Source: an uncultured Collinsella sp.
Lineage (GTDB): Bacteria > Actinomycetota > Coriobacteriia > Coriobacteriales > Coriobacteriaceae
Assembly: GCA_900550735.1 (NCBI GenBank)
Contig: URTD01000029.1
Span: forward strand, 1 to 14,368
Direction of reading: 5' to 3'
Length of the DNA stretch: 14,368 bases
The notes beneath the pieces were generated by a model. The model searched no databases, was not told the origin of the DNA, and saw nothing but the letters and a program-made list of their open reading frames with translations. The translations under genes and the position numbers were made by a program. This document shows, in pieces, positions 1-6,253 of the stretch. Numbering within the stretch: the stretch's first letter is position 1; the number at the start of each line of letters is the position of its first letter.

Positions 1-1534
1 CCACGTCGCAGCCCTCGCGCAGGCAGCGGCCCCGCCCGACGGGCAGCGCCTCGAACGCCGCGCCGCGCCAGGCTACCCCCTCGCCGCAGCCGCGCGGGTA
101 GCGGATCATGAAGGGGTGTCCGAACCGGAAAGCCGTATACATCATGTTGCGCAGCTCACGTTCGTCCATCGGCGCGGCGATCGTCAGCCCCGGCACGGGG
201 GCGAAGGCGGCCATGTCGAAGACTCCGTGGTGCGTCACGCCGTCCTCGCCGACCAGACCGCCCCGGTCGAGGCACATCACCACCGGGAGGTCCTGGATCG
301 CCACGTCGTGGATCACGTTGTCGTAGGCGCGCTGCATGAAGGTCGAATAGATGTTGCAGAAGGGGATCATCCCCGCGGCGGCCAGGCCGGCCGAGAAGGT
401 GACGGCGTGGCCTTCGGCGATCCCGACGTCGAAACAGCGCTCGGGCATCTCGCGCATGAGGATGTTCATCGAGCAGCCCGACGGCATGGCCGGCGTGATG
501 CCCACGACCCGGGTGTCGAGGCGGGCCAGGTCGAGCAGCGTCTCGCCGAAGACATCCTGATAGCGGGCAGGGCCGCCCTTCGAAGCGATCCGCTCGCCCG
601 TGTCGGGATTGAAGCGTCCCGGGGCATGCCACACCGACTGATCGTGTTCGGCAGGCAGGTAGCCCTTGCCCTTGACCGTCATCACGTGCAGCAGCTTCGG
701 CCCCCCGATGTCGCGCAGCGAGCGGAGCGTCCGCACCAGCTGCCCGAGGTCGTGGCCGTCCACGGGTCCGAAATAGCGAAAATTGAAGCTCTCGAAGAGG
801 TTACTCTTGTTGAGCAGCCCCTGCTTGACGGCGTTCCCCGCCATACGGCAGAGATGCAGCAGCCGGGGCGTGCGCGACAGGGCCGTCCACAGCCGCTGCT
901 TCATGCGGTTGTAGCGTCCGGAGGTCGAGATCTTGAGCAGGTAGTTCTTCAGCGCCCCCGTAGCCTGGTCGATGGCCATGTGGTTGTCGTTGAGAATCAC
1001 CAGCAGGTCGGTGGACTGGTCGGCCCCGGCGTTGTTCAGCCCCTCGAAGGCCAGGCCGCCGGTCATCGAGCCGTCGCCGATGACGGCTACCACCTTGCGC
1101 CGCTCGCCCTGAAGCGAAGCGGCCTTGGCCATGCCGTAGGCCGCCGAGATCGACACCGAGGCATGCCCTCCGCCGAAAGCGTCGTATTCGCTCTCGGCCA
1201 TGCGCGGAAAGCCGCTGATGCCCCCCAGCTGACGCTTGGTGCGGAACGCCTCGAAGCGGCCCGTGATGATCTTGTGGGCATAGGTCTGGTGGCCGACGTC
1301 CCACACGATGCGGTCCTCCGGCGTATCATAGACATAGTGCAGCGCCGCAGCCAGCTCGACGGCCCCCAGGCTGGAGGCCAGGTGCCCCGGATTGACCGAA
1401 CACTCCTCGATGATATAGCGTCGCAACTCGTCGCAATAGGCATGCAACTCTTCCGGCGCGAGCTTCTTGAGCTCACGCGGCGAGGAGACCCGACGCAACA
1501 GTCCGTATTCTTTCGCTTTGTTCTCTTCCGCCAT
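1..1534 (-). CDS. dxs: 1-deoxy-D-xylulose-5-phosphate synthase, 3' end beyond window
   Basis: Thiamine-diphosphate enzyme that condenses pyruvate and glyceraldehyde-3-phosphate to DXP, the first step of the MEP isoprenoid pathway, in the cytosol. The frame is open from an ATG at 1534 to the left edge, giving 511 codons of a family usually about 620-640 long, so roughly the last 120 residues (C-terminal transketolase domain) are missing. Visible motifs are DVGHQTYAHK (79-88), the ThDP/Mg motif GDGSMTGG (153-160) with the paired NDN at 182-184, YFGPVDGHD (254-262), and DVGIAEGHAVTF (369-380) with the expected catalytic Glu374. The start fits a GGGAG ribosome site a few bases upstream and a Bacteroidetes promoter just before it. 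It is divergent from pyrH. Codons and promoter type differ from everything right of about 1855. The family assignment is near certain; the Alistipes-like origin is inference from memory of the family. Confidence 0.95.
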   Translation of the reverse strand, partial: MAEENKAKEYGLLRRVSSPRELKKLAPEELHAYCDELRRYIIEECSVNPGHLASSLGAVELAAALHYVYDTPEDRIVWDVGHQTYAHKIITGRFEAFRTKRQLGGISGFPRMAESEYDAFGGGHASVSISAAYGMAKAASLQGERRKVVAVIGDGSMTGGLAFEGLNNAGADQSTDLLVILNDNHMAIDQATGALKNYLLKISTSGRYNRMKQRLWTALSRTPRLLHLCRMAGNAVKQGLLNKSNLFESFNFRYFGPVDGHDLGQLVRTLRSLRDIGGPKLLHVMTVKGKGYLPAEHDQSVWHAPGRFNPDTGERIASKGGPARYQDVFGETLLDLARLDTRVVGITPAMPSGCSMNILMREMPERCFDVGIAEGHAVTFSAGLAAAGMIPFCNIYSTFMQRAYDNVIHDVAIQDLPVVMCLDRGGLVGEDGVTHHGVFDMAAFAPVPGLTIAAPMDERELRNMMYTAFRFGHPFMIRYPRGCGEGVAWRGAAFEALPVGRGRCLREGCDV

Positions 1535-1561
1535 TTTACACACTCCCTGCCTTGGGGCCGG

Positions 1562-1593
1562 CAAAGATAGCATACCGCAGGCGCTCCGCCAAA
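1562..1593 (-). promoter_or_regulatory. Bacteroidetes-type promoter for dxs
   Basis: On the minus strand TTTG (1593-1590) is followed after exactly 20 nt by TATCTTTG (1569-1562). This matches the sigma-ABfr consensus of Bacteroidetes (TTTG at -33, TAnnTTTG at -7). The implied start gives a leader of only about 20-25 nt before the dxs ATG. Confidence 0.65.
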
Positions 1594-1645
1594 TTTTCCC
1601 GGGCATCGCCGCCGGTGCGCTATTTTCCGTAAAGGTAGTCATTTC

Positions 1646-1678
1646 TTGCGAATTTTTTCGAAAATTTTCCTATCTTCG
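1646..1678 (+). promoter_or_regulatory. Bacteroidetes-type promoter for pyrH
   Basis: TTG at 1646-1648 and, after 22 nt, TATCTTCG at 1671-1678, one base away from TAnnTTTG. It lies about 25 bases ahead of the pyrH ATG. The -7 box is good, while the -33 box and spacing are only fair. Confidence 0.45.
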
Positions 1679-1702
1679 CATTGCGATACAACCCTTCGAG
1701 AC

Positions 1703-1855
1703 ATGAAATACAAGCGAATACTCCTGAAATTGAGCGGAGAATCGTTGCAGGGCGAACAGAAATACGGGCTCTCGCCCGCCGTGCTGCAATCCTACGCCGA
1801 ACAGATCCGCGACGCCGCCGCGTCGGGCGTGCAGATCGGAATCGTCATCGGCGGC
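1703..1855 (+). CDS. pyrH: UMP kinase, N-terminal fragment cut at the chimeric join
   Basis: PyrH phosphorylates UMP to UDP in pyrimidine nucleotide synthesis and is essential in most bacteria. Only the first 51 of about 235-240 residues are present. They read MKYKRILLKLSGESL and end in GIVIGG, the start of the family's GGGN nucleotide-binding loop. From codon 52 the family match stops: AGC replaces the expected Gly codon, and the frame then runs antisense through a tatA-like gene until a stop at 2090-2092. The ATG at 1703 gives the canonical PyrH N-terminus, so the longer frame beginning at 1646 is not needed. The gene is divergent from dxs, which belongs to the same genome. The break is best explained by a joining artefact, because a free-living bacterium would not be expected to carry only this fragment. 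Confidence 0.85.
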
Positions 1856-1858
1856 AGC
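1841..1858. other. Chimeric junction between two genomes
   Basis: Left of here the plus strand reads as PyrH; right of here the minus strand reads as TatA. The stretch coding ...IVIGG on the plus strand is equally compatible with the Ala/Asp-rich TatA tail (KKAAADD) on the minus strand. The breakpoint therefore sits in a short shared segment of roughly 12-15 bases, as expected of an assembler overlap or template-switch join. Promoter style changes across the same point. Confidence 0.8.
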
Positions 1859-2068
1859 CTTCTTGGGCTTGACCGGGGCCGACGCGGCCTCGCTCACCGG
1901 ATCGATTATCTCGGACTGAACAACGGCCGTCATCTTTTCCTGCGTCTCGCGGAACTGACGGATGGCACGGCCGATTGTGCGGCCCATCTGTGGGAGCTTA
2001 TCCGGGCCAAACAGCAAAAAGCCGAAGACCACGATGATCGCGAGCTCACCCTCTCCAATACCAAACAC
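1847..2068 (-). CDS. tatA: Twin-arginine translocase TatA-like subunit, C-terminus cut by join
   Basis: Small membrane protein that forms the pore-like component of the Tat system for export of folded proteins. I choose the GTG at 2068, which gives VFGIGEGEL, the usual Tat N-terminus (normally MFGIGEGEL). GGAGG at 2074-2078 lies 5 nt upstream; the longer reading from 2113 would pass through this ribosome site. A transmembrane segment lies at about residues 8-20, the hinge FGPDKLP at 20-26, and an amphipathic helix with MGRTIGRAIRQF at 28-39. A charged Pro/Lys/Ala/Asp tail follows to about residue 74. After that the frame enters antisense pyrH, so the true C-terminus is missing. It lies downstream of the STAS gene on the same strand. 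It does not resemble Bacteroidetes TatA. A TatB-like role cannot be excluded. Confidence 0.8.
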
Positions 2069-2080
2069 ACATACCTCCAA

Positions 2081-2100
2081 GGCTCGATGTGAGTCGAGCC
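2081..2100 (-). promoter_or_regulatory. Leader hairpin abutting the tatA ribosome site
   Basis: GGCTCGA and TCGAGCC form a perfect 7-bp stem with a 6-nt loop. On the transcript the hairpin ends 2 nt before the GGAGG of tatA. It could shield or stabilise the initiation region. No U-tract follows, so it is not a terminator. Confidence 0.5.
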
Positions 2101-2143
2101 CGCACCGCGCCATTCGGCCGGAACTCGTCTATTCATTCGGTCA

Positions 2144-2149
2144 AGTATA
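2144..2149 (-). promoter_or_regulatory. Candidate -10 box for tatA
   Basis: TATACT on the minus strand, about 75 nt before the tatA start, inside the 152-nt gap after the STAS gene. No convincing -35 box is visible at 16-18 nt, so this is weak. If real, tatA has its own promoter. Confidence 0.3.
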
Positions 2150-2220
2150 GCGCCCGTACGCCAAAACGTCCGAGCGCATCACAAACATATGCCAAACGGC
2201 ACGCCCTTTTGGAGCAAAGA

Positions 2221-2535
2221 TTATGCAGCGGTGATCGAAATCTCCTGGTCGACACCCAACAGCTGGACCACGCGCATCACCGGGGGCTGCACATTGGTGC
2301 AGCTAAAGCGCTTGCCGTGGTCGACCGCGTGGTGCGCGGCGCCCACGAGCACGCCAATGCCCGTCGAATCGATGTAGCTCACCTGGGCAAAATCGAGCTC
2401 AACGGCCTCAGTGGGCTGCTCGAGCGCCAGGTCGATAGCATTGCGCAGGCTATCGGCGTTAGAGATATCGATCTCGCCGGTTACCTTAATGGTGTAGAGC
2501 TCTGGCGTGGGGTTGGTGGAAATACCCAAATCCAT
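2221..2535 (-). CDS. STAS-domain anti-sigma factor antagonist (SpoIIAA/RsbV type)
   Basis: A single STAS domain of 104 residues, the usual size for anti-anti-sigma factors. These bind a serine kinase anti-sigma factor when unphosphorylated and so free its sigma factor; phosphorylation of a conserved Ser switches them off. The signature YIDSTGIGVLVG is present at 54-65, with the predicted phospho-site Ser57. The N-terminal strand region (TIKVTGEIDISNADSLRNAI) is also typical. The start has AAAGGAG 8 nt upstream. The gene begins 51 nt after the aminotransferase stop, on the same strand, and may share its transcript. No partner kinase, phosphatase or sigma factor gene is in the window, so the sigma factor it serves is unknown. 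Confidence 0.88.
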   Translation of the reverse strand: MDLGISTNPTPELYTIKVTGEIDISNADSLRNAIDLALEQPTEAVELDFAQVSYIDSTGIGVLVGAAHHAVDHGKRFSCTNVQPPVMRVVQLLGVDQEISITAA

Positions 2536-2586
2536 GTATACGCTCCTTTACGTATCGAAGGTGCGGATAGTACGGGAAGCCGCGCG

Positions 2587-3891
2587 TTAGGCGCGCTCGG
2601 CACGCGCAAGCTCGGCAGCGACAAGCTTAACGGCCAGCACCAGCACATCGAGCGCGGCCTCCAGGTCCTCGACCGTGGGATAGCTCGGCGCGATGCGGAT
2701 GTTGGTATCGCGCGGATCCTTGCCATAGGGCCAGGTAGCACCGGCCGGCGTGAGCTTGACGCCCAGGTCGGCACAAAGCGCGGCGACCTTTTGGGCCGAG
2801 CCCTCGGGACCATCGAAGCTCACAAAGTAGCCGCCGCGGGGGTGCGTCCAGGTGGCGCAGCCCGTGTCGCCCAAGCCCTCGGTGAGCTTGCGCTCGACGG
2901 CCTCAAAGCGCGGGCGCAAGAACTCGGCATGCTTTTTCATGTGCTCCTTGACCGCCTCGATGGTGGGAAGGAAGCGCACATGACGCAGCTGGTTGAGCTT
3001 ATCGGCGCTGATGAGGCCAGCCTTCAGGCGCTTGGAGAACTCGGCGATGACCGCAGGGCTCGCACCGATAAAGCCGATGCCGGCGCCCGGGAAGGTGATC
3101 TTGGACGTCGAGGCAAAGGCCACCACGCGGTCCTCGGTGCCCGCCGCACGGGCAAGATCGAAGATATTGGCGAGCTCGTCGGTCTCGTCGTACAGGTCGT
3201 GCACGCAGTAGGCGTTGTCCCAGAAGATGCGGAAATCGGGCGCGGCCGTGGGCATCTCGACCAGGCGGCGCACGGTGTGCTCGCTAAAGGTGATGCCCGT
3301 GGGGTTGGAATACTTGGGCACGCACCAGATGCCCTTGATGGAATCGTCGGCGGCAACGAGGCGCTCGATTTCGTCCATATCGGGGCCGTTGTCGGTCATC
3401 GCGACGGGAACGTTCTCGATGCCCAAGTCGGCGGTGATGCCAAAGTGGCGATCGTAGCCGGGAACCGGGCACAGGAACTTGACCTTCTTGCCGTCGTGCG
3501 CTGCCTCGTAAGCCTCCCAGGGCTCGCTGCCGCACGAGCCACAGCGCCAGAACATGCCGGCGATGTCGTGCTCGATCAGCAGGCTCGACGAGCCCAGCAC
3601 GAGTGTCTGCTCAGCGGGGCAGCCCAGGAACTCCCCTGCCAGCTTGCGTGCCGAGGGAATGCCCTCAAAGCAGCCGTAGTTGGAACAATCGACGTTGCCG
3701 TCGTGCAGATCGGCATCGGCATTGAGGATATCGAGCATGGGTCGAGAGATGTCCACCTGGGAGGGCGACGGCTTGCCGCGGGCCATATCGAGCGCCAGGC
3801 CCTTGGCCTTGACCTCGGCGACCTCGGCTTTGAGCACCTCGATGGCGGCATCGAGTTCGGTGGTTTCCATCTTCTGGTAGATCGTCTGCAT
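2587..3891 (-). CDS. Aspartate aminotransferase, subgroup Ic (MocR-like fold)
   Basis: PLP enzyme of 434 residues. It matches the small aspartate aminotransferase subgroup typified by Corynebacterium AspT (Pfam PF12897) rather than classical AspC. Likely reaction: L-aspartate + 2-oxoglutarate = oxaloacetate + L-glutamate. Recognisable blocks are LDMARGKPSPSQ (34-45), KFLCPVPGYDRHFG (138-151), GIWCVPKYSNPTG (187-199), FRIFWDNAYCVHDL (220-233) with Asp225 for the PLP ring nitrogen, FASTSKITFPGAG (259-271) with the Schiff-base Lys264, LNQLRHVRFL (299-308), and NIRIAPS (397-403) with the carboxylate-binding Arg399. The ATG at 3891 has GAAAGGT 9 nt upstream. A small Cys pair (RCGSCG, 116-121) sits in a variable loop. 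Other substrates are possible, but the whole-length match to the subgroup is strong. Confidence 0.9.
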   Translation of the reverse strand: MQTIYQKMETTELDAAIEVLKAEVAEVKAKGLALDMARGKPSPSQVDISRPMLDILNADADLHDGNVDCSNYGCFEGIPSARKLAGEFLGCPAEQTLVLGSSSLLIEHDIAGMFWRCGSCGSEPWEAYEAAHDGKKVKFLCPVPGYDRHFGITADLGIENVPVAMTDNGPDMDEIERLVAADDSIKGIWCVPKYSNPTGITFSEHTVRRLVEMPTAAPDFRIFWDNAYCVHDLYDETDELANIFDLARAAGTEDRVVAFASTSKITFPGAGIGFIGASPAVIAEFSKRLKAGLISADKLNQLRHVRFLPTIEAVKEHMKKHAEFLRPRFEAVERKLTEGLGDTGCATWTHPRGGYFVSFDGPEGSAQKVAALCADLGVKLTPAGATWPYGKDPRDTNIRIAPSYPTVEDLEAALDVLVLAVKLVAAELARAERA

Positions 3892-3932
3892 GGGTGCGAC
3901 CTTTCGCGAAGCGGTACGTTGCAGTTCGTCTA

Positions 3933-3938
3933 AGTATA
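3933..3938 (-). promoter_or_regulatory. Candidate -10 box for the aminotransferase
   Basis: TATACT on the minus strand, about 42 nt ahead of the ATG. No good -35 hexamer is seen at the right distance. The position and similarity to TATACT boxes ahead of other genes here are the only support. Confidence 0.35.
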
Positions 3939-4040
3939 GACCGCCACCGCCGCAAGGGTATGAAGCCGTGATAGATTAAGTCCATCGCAATAAATTACGA
4001 AACGCCGCGCATGCCGGCGTGGGGCGCCCAAGGAGGCACT

Positions 4041-4295
4041 ATGGAGTACGGATCGTTCCAGGCCGAGGAATTCGGCGACCTGCAGCGCCTGGTCGACGGG
4101 CTGTTTTATGACCGCCACGCCATCGACCGCCTGGATCTCATCGTGCAGGCCGAGATTTTGGACCTCGCGCCCGACCTTATGGAAATCGTGAACCTTTTGC
4201 CGTCCGGCTACTACGACCGCCAATCGCTTTGCGACCAGCTCAACTCGGCCCTTGCCGCCCACGGCTGGGGCGCCGTCTACGGCACCGTGGAATAA
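4041..4295 (+). CDS. Small hypothetical protein (84 aa)
   Basis: I do not recognise a family. The ATG at 4041 has a strong AAGGAGG 4 nt upstream; an in-frame ATG at 4011 would put this ribosome site inside the gene, so the shorter form is preferred. The product is acidic and soluble, with no signal peptide or membrane segment. A leucine/isoleucine-rich helical stretch runs from about residue 15 to 50 (IDRLDLIVQAEILDLAPDL), followed by LPSGYYDRQSLCDQLNSAL, which looks like a second helical unit, and a Gly/Trp-containing end. It is divergent from the aminotransferase and convergent with nhaA, and is followed by a terminator about 80 nt downstream. Strong ribosome site, good codon use and a downstream terminator argue that it is real. 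Confidence 0.7.
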   Translation: MEYGSFQAEEFGDLQRLVDGLFYDRHAIDRLDLIVQAEILDLAPDLMEIVNLLPSGYYDRQSLCDQLNSALAAHGWGAVYGTVE

Positions 4296-4340
4296 GCCTA
4301 GTCATTGGGGCCTGTGGTCAAAAAATAGCAAATATGAGTA

Positions 4341-4361
4341 CTGTTACTTTTTTAGTAACAG
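4341..4361. repeat. Palindrome with all-T loop
   Basis: CTGTTACT and AGTAACAG form a perfect 8-bp inverted repeat around five T residues. It lies between a gene end and a terminator. It could be a protein-binding site, a dispersed intergenic repeat, or an extra transcript-end hairpin. Confidence 0.5.
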
Positions 4362-4373
4362 CGATTTTGAATT

Positions 4374-4396
4374 AAAAAGGCCAGTCTTGGCCTTTT
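4374..4396. terminator. Bidirectional intrinsic terminator
   Basis: AAAAGGCCA, loop GTCT, TGGCCTTTT: a perfect 9-bp stem with an A-tract on one side and a T-tract on the other, so it can act on both strands. It ends the small plus-strand gene. Confidence 0.7.
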
Positions 4397-4498
4397 GTGT
4401 CCGGTTTTGGAAGGATGCATCAGCATTTTTCGTCCAGCCACGCAATCGTTAATGCACAGACAGAATAGATTTGTACATTATTTTTCGCGCCTAAAATG

Positions 4499-4537
4499 AA
4501 ACGCCGTTTGTGACAGTACTCACAAACGGCGTTTTTT
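4499..4537 (+). terminator. Strong intrinsic terminator
   Basis: A 15-bp perfect stem (4499-4513 with 4520-4534, arms around AACGCCGTTTGTGA) with a 6-nt loop. The plus strand continues in T to 4537. On the minus strand the tail is GGCGTTTCATTTT, so it probably also terminates nhaA, which stops about 95 nt earlier on that strand. Confidence 0.8.
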
Positions 4538-4627
4538 GGCCACTGGGGTGTCCGGCAGGTGGCAAGTACCACTCAAAACCGCGTTTTACACGCGCTCGAG
4601 CAGGCTCTGGCGTCTGTTTCTACGCGC

Positions 4628-5986
4628 CTACTCGTTCTTGGGCGCGGGGTGCTTGCAGATCACACTCATGTAGATCATGCCAAGTACGGCCGCGGTGACA
4701 GAGCCGGCGAGAATAGCGGCCTTGGCAGCCAGAACCTCAAACTGGGCCGTCGGGAAGGCGAGGCCGCTGATGAGAATCGACATGGTAAAGCCGATACCGC
4801 CCAGAATGCCCACGCCGGCAATCATATGCCAGTTGACATTGTGCGGCAGCTCGCAGGCCTTGAGCTTGACCAAGGCGAACGTCATGCCAAAGATACCAAT
4901 CGGCTTGACCAGCAGCATGCCAAAGTACACGCCGAGCGTCACCGGGTCGGTGAGCAGCGTGCTCATGTCCACGCCCACCAGGCGAACCTGTGCGTTCACG
5001 AACGCAAAGATCGGCAGAATCACAAAGTTGACCGGCGTGGAGATCAGACGCTCCATGCGGATAAGCGGCGGGGTTACGCGGTGCATGACGCGCTCGACCT
5101 TGGTGGTCGAGACGGTAAAGTCATGCTGGCCCAGGATGTGTGCCTCGTCGTCGTAGCGGTCATCGAGCAGCGGCAGGCACTCGCCCAACCAATCGGTGAG
5201 GCTATCGAGCTTGACGCCGCACTTAGCCGGGATGGTAAAGGCCAAGATAACGCCAGCAAGCGTGGCGTGCACGCCGCTCTTGAACATACAGAACCACAAC
5301 AGCAGACCCAGTACCGAATACGGGGCAAGGCGGTAATGCTGCGTCTTGTTGAGCCACACGAGCGCGCAGGTCACAAGCGCGGCGGCGCCCAACCAAAACG
5401 GATTGGGGCTCTGACCGTAGAAGATGGCGATGGCGGCGATGGAGATGAGGTCGTCGGCGATGGCGAGCGTCGAGAAGAACACGCGCACGCCGTTGGGAAC
5501 GCGATTGCCCAAAAGCGATAGCACGCCCAGCGCAAAGGCAATATCGGTTGCCATGGGGATGGCCCAACCGTTGCGGGCGCCGGCATGGTTGAAGATCAGG
5601 TAGATACAGGCGGGAACGACGACGCCGCCCACGGCCGCCAGCATGGGAAGCATGGCCTGACGCGGATTCTTGAGCTCGCCGACCGTCATCTCGTACTTAA
5701 GCTCAATGCCCACCAACAAAAAGAAAATCGCCATGAGGAAGTCGTTGACGAAAAGCTCAACGGTGAGACCGGCCGTAAGGTTTCCCAGACCCACATACAG
5801 CGGGGTCTCCAAAAAGTGATGGACGGCCTCGTAGGCATCGGTATTGGCGCAAATGACGGCGGCGATGGCGGCGAAGACCATGACGGCGGCGGAAATCGTG
5901 CCGTTCTCGGTGATGCGTTCCCAAATGTCGTGACGTTCAAAGCGCTTGCGCTCACGAACGTTGAACAGCTGCTCAGTTGCTGCCAT
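4628..5986 (-). CDS. nhaA: Na+/H+ antiporter NhaA
   Basis: Inner-membrane antiporter that expels Na+ (or Li+) in exchange for protons and helps pH and salt homeostasis. It has 452 residues, longer than the E. coli protein (388), with a hydrophilic insert at about 255-312 between membrane helices. Conserved blocks are FLLVGIELKYEM (89-100), PMATDIAFALGVLSLLG (144-160) with the TD of the crossing unwound helix, LAIADDL (174-180) with the ion-binding pair Asp178-Asp179, LLVKPIGIFG (358-367) with Lys361 matching E. coli Lys300, and GGIGFTMSILI (396-406). About eleven to twelve hydrophobic segments are visible. The start has AAAGGAG 6 nt upstream. Its leader carries an intrinsic terminator and a hairpin touching the ribosome site, so expression is probably attenuated. 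It shares no obvious operon with ppaC, which ends in its own terminator. Confidence 0.96.
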   Translation of the reverse strand: MAATEQLFNVRERKRFERHDIWERITENGTISAAVMVFAAIAAVICANTDAYEAVHHFLETPLYVGLGNLTAGLTVELFVNDFLMAIFFLLVGIELKYEMTVGELKNPRQAMLPMLAAVGGVVVPACIYLIFNHAGARNGWAIPMATDIAFALGVLSLLGNRVPNGVRVFFSTLAIADDLISIAAIAIFYGQSPNPFWLGAAALVTCALVWLNKTQHYRLAPYSVLGLLLWFCMFKSGVHATLAGVILAFTIPAKCGVKLDSLTDWLGECLPLLDDRYDDEAHILGQHDFTVSTTKVERVMHRVTPPLIRMERLISTPVNFVILPIFAFVNAQVRLVGVDMSTLLTDPVTLGVYFGMLLVKPIGIFGMTFALVKLKACELPHNVNWHMIAGVGILGGIGFTMSILISGLAFPTAQFEVLAAKAAILAGSVTAAVLGMIYMSVICKHPAPKNE

Positions 5987-6000
5987 GGGCGGCTCCTTTC

Positions 6001-6016
6001 ACGGGAAAGCTCCCGT
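6001..6016 (-). promoter_or_regulatory. Hairpin touching the nhaA ribosome site
   Basis: On the transcript ACGGGA, loop GCTT, TCCCGT forms a perfect 6-bp stem one base before AAAGGAG. It lies between the attenuator U-tract and the start codon, so it may set translation efficiency once read-through has occurred. Confidence 0.5.
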
Positions 6017-6019
6017 CTT

Positions 6020-6055
6020 AAAAAAGCACGGCCCGCCCAAGTGGCGGCGCCGCGC
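6020..6055 (-). terminator. Intrinsic terminator in nhaA leader (probable attenuator)
   Basis: On the minus strand the arms are GCGCGGC-G-CCGCC and GGCGG-GCCGTGC with loop ACTTG: 12 pairs, one G.T wobble and one bulged G, followed directly by six T. The U-tract ends 33 nt before the nhaA ATG. The preceding gene, ppaC, already has its own terminator at 6195-6233, and there is no room or visible box for a promoter after this hairpin. Conditional termination of the nhaA transcript is the simplest reading. Confidence 0.65.
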
Positions 6056-6102
6056 TCTAACGTATTACGCTTGCATCTAGCCTACCCTGCACGACAAGCA
6101 CG

Positions 6103-6167
6103 CAGGCGTGGCCGAAAAGCGGAACCACAGGTTGAACATTATTTGCTCAACGGCACGGGCACGCCTG
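6103..6167 (-). ncRNA. Possible structured leader RNA upstream of nhaA
   Basis: CAGGCGTG (6167-6160 on the minus strand) can pair perfectly over a distance with CACGCCTG (6110-6103). The enclosed part contains a 5-bp hairpin GTTGA/TCAAC (6131-6151) and a bulged hairpin around CCG/CGG (6112-6122), whose extended form competes with the 8-bp closing stem. It is followed by the attenuator. This would suit a riboswitch-like aptamer, but no known class is recognised, no promoter is visible, and chance pairing in GC-rich DNA is possible. Confidence 0.25.
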
Positions 6168-6194
6168 TCCAAGAGACGACGCGGCGCCGTGCAC

Positions 6195-6233
6195 AAAAAA
6201 CGACCGGAGCGCGGGGCGTCCGCGATCCGGTCG
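6195..6233 (-). terminator. Terminator of ppaC
   Basis: Outer stem CGACCGGA/TCCGGTCG (8 bp) with an inner CGCGG/CCGCG stem, followed on the minus strand by six T, starting about 20 nt after the ppaC stop. Confidence 0.8.
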
Positions 6234-6253
6234 TGGCATTTGGTCAAAAGAAC

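Larger units (their letters stand above)
4296..4627. other. Convergent intergenic region, no gene
   Basis: These 332 bases between the small plus-strand gene and nhaA hold no credible coding frame and are much more AT-rich than their surroundings. They contain an 8-bp T-loop palindrome (4341-4361), a terminator hairpin (4374-4396) and a second, stronger terminator (4499-4537). The segment at 4336-4347 (GAGTACTGTTAC) is the reverse complement, with one mismatch, of the top of the second hairpin (4511-4522). Confidence 0.6.

Noticed and set aside
116..1570. Long plus-strand open frame (484 codons)
   Set aside because: It is the antisense shadow of dxs; high GC removes stops. The minus strand has the complete DXS motif set and a promoter.
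1..1855. Horizontal transfer of dxs-pyrH into the Coriobacteriia genome
   Set aside because: No integrase, repeat, tRNA or insertion sequence lies at the border, and the break cuts two genes. A chimeric join is simpler.
1646..2092. 148-codon plus-strand frame that could be a fused or novel protein
   Set aside because: The first part is upstream DNA, the middle is true PyrH, and the last part is antisense tatA. It exists only because of the join.
2089..3933. Long plus-strand open frame (614 codons)
   Set aside because: Antisense of the STAS and aminotransferase genes. Its translation is low-complexity Gly/Ala/Arg/His with no family.
4471..4497. Promoter-like TTGTAC, 15 nt, TAAAAT on the plus strand
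   Set aside because: The spacer is short and transcription would begin inside the terminator hairpin, so it has no sensible product.
6020..6170. Assignment of the nhaA leader to the nhaA-I or nhaA-II (Li+) riboswitch
   Set aside because: I cannot match the conserved nucleotides of either motif by eye, so only an attenuator is claimed.
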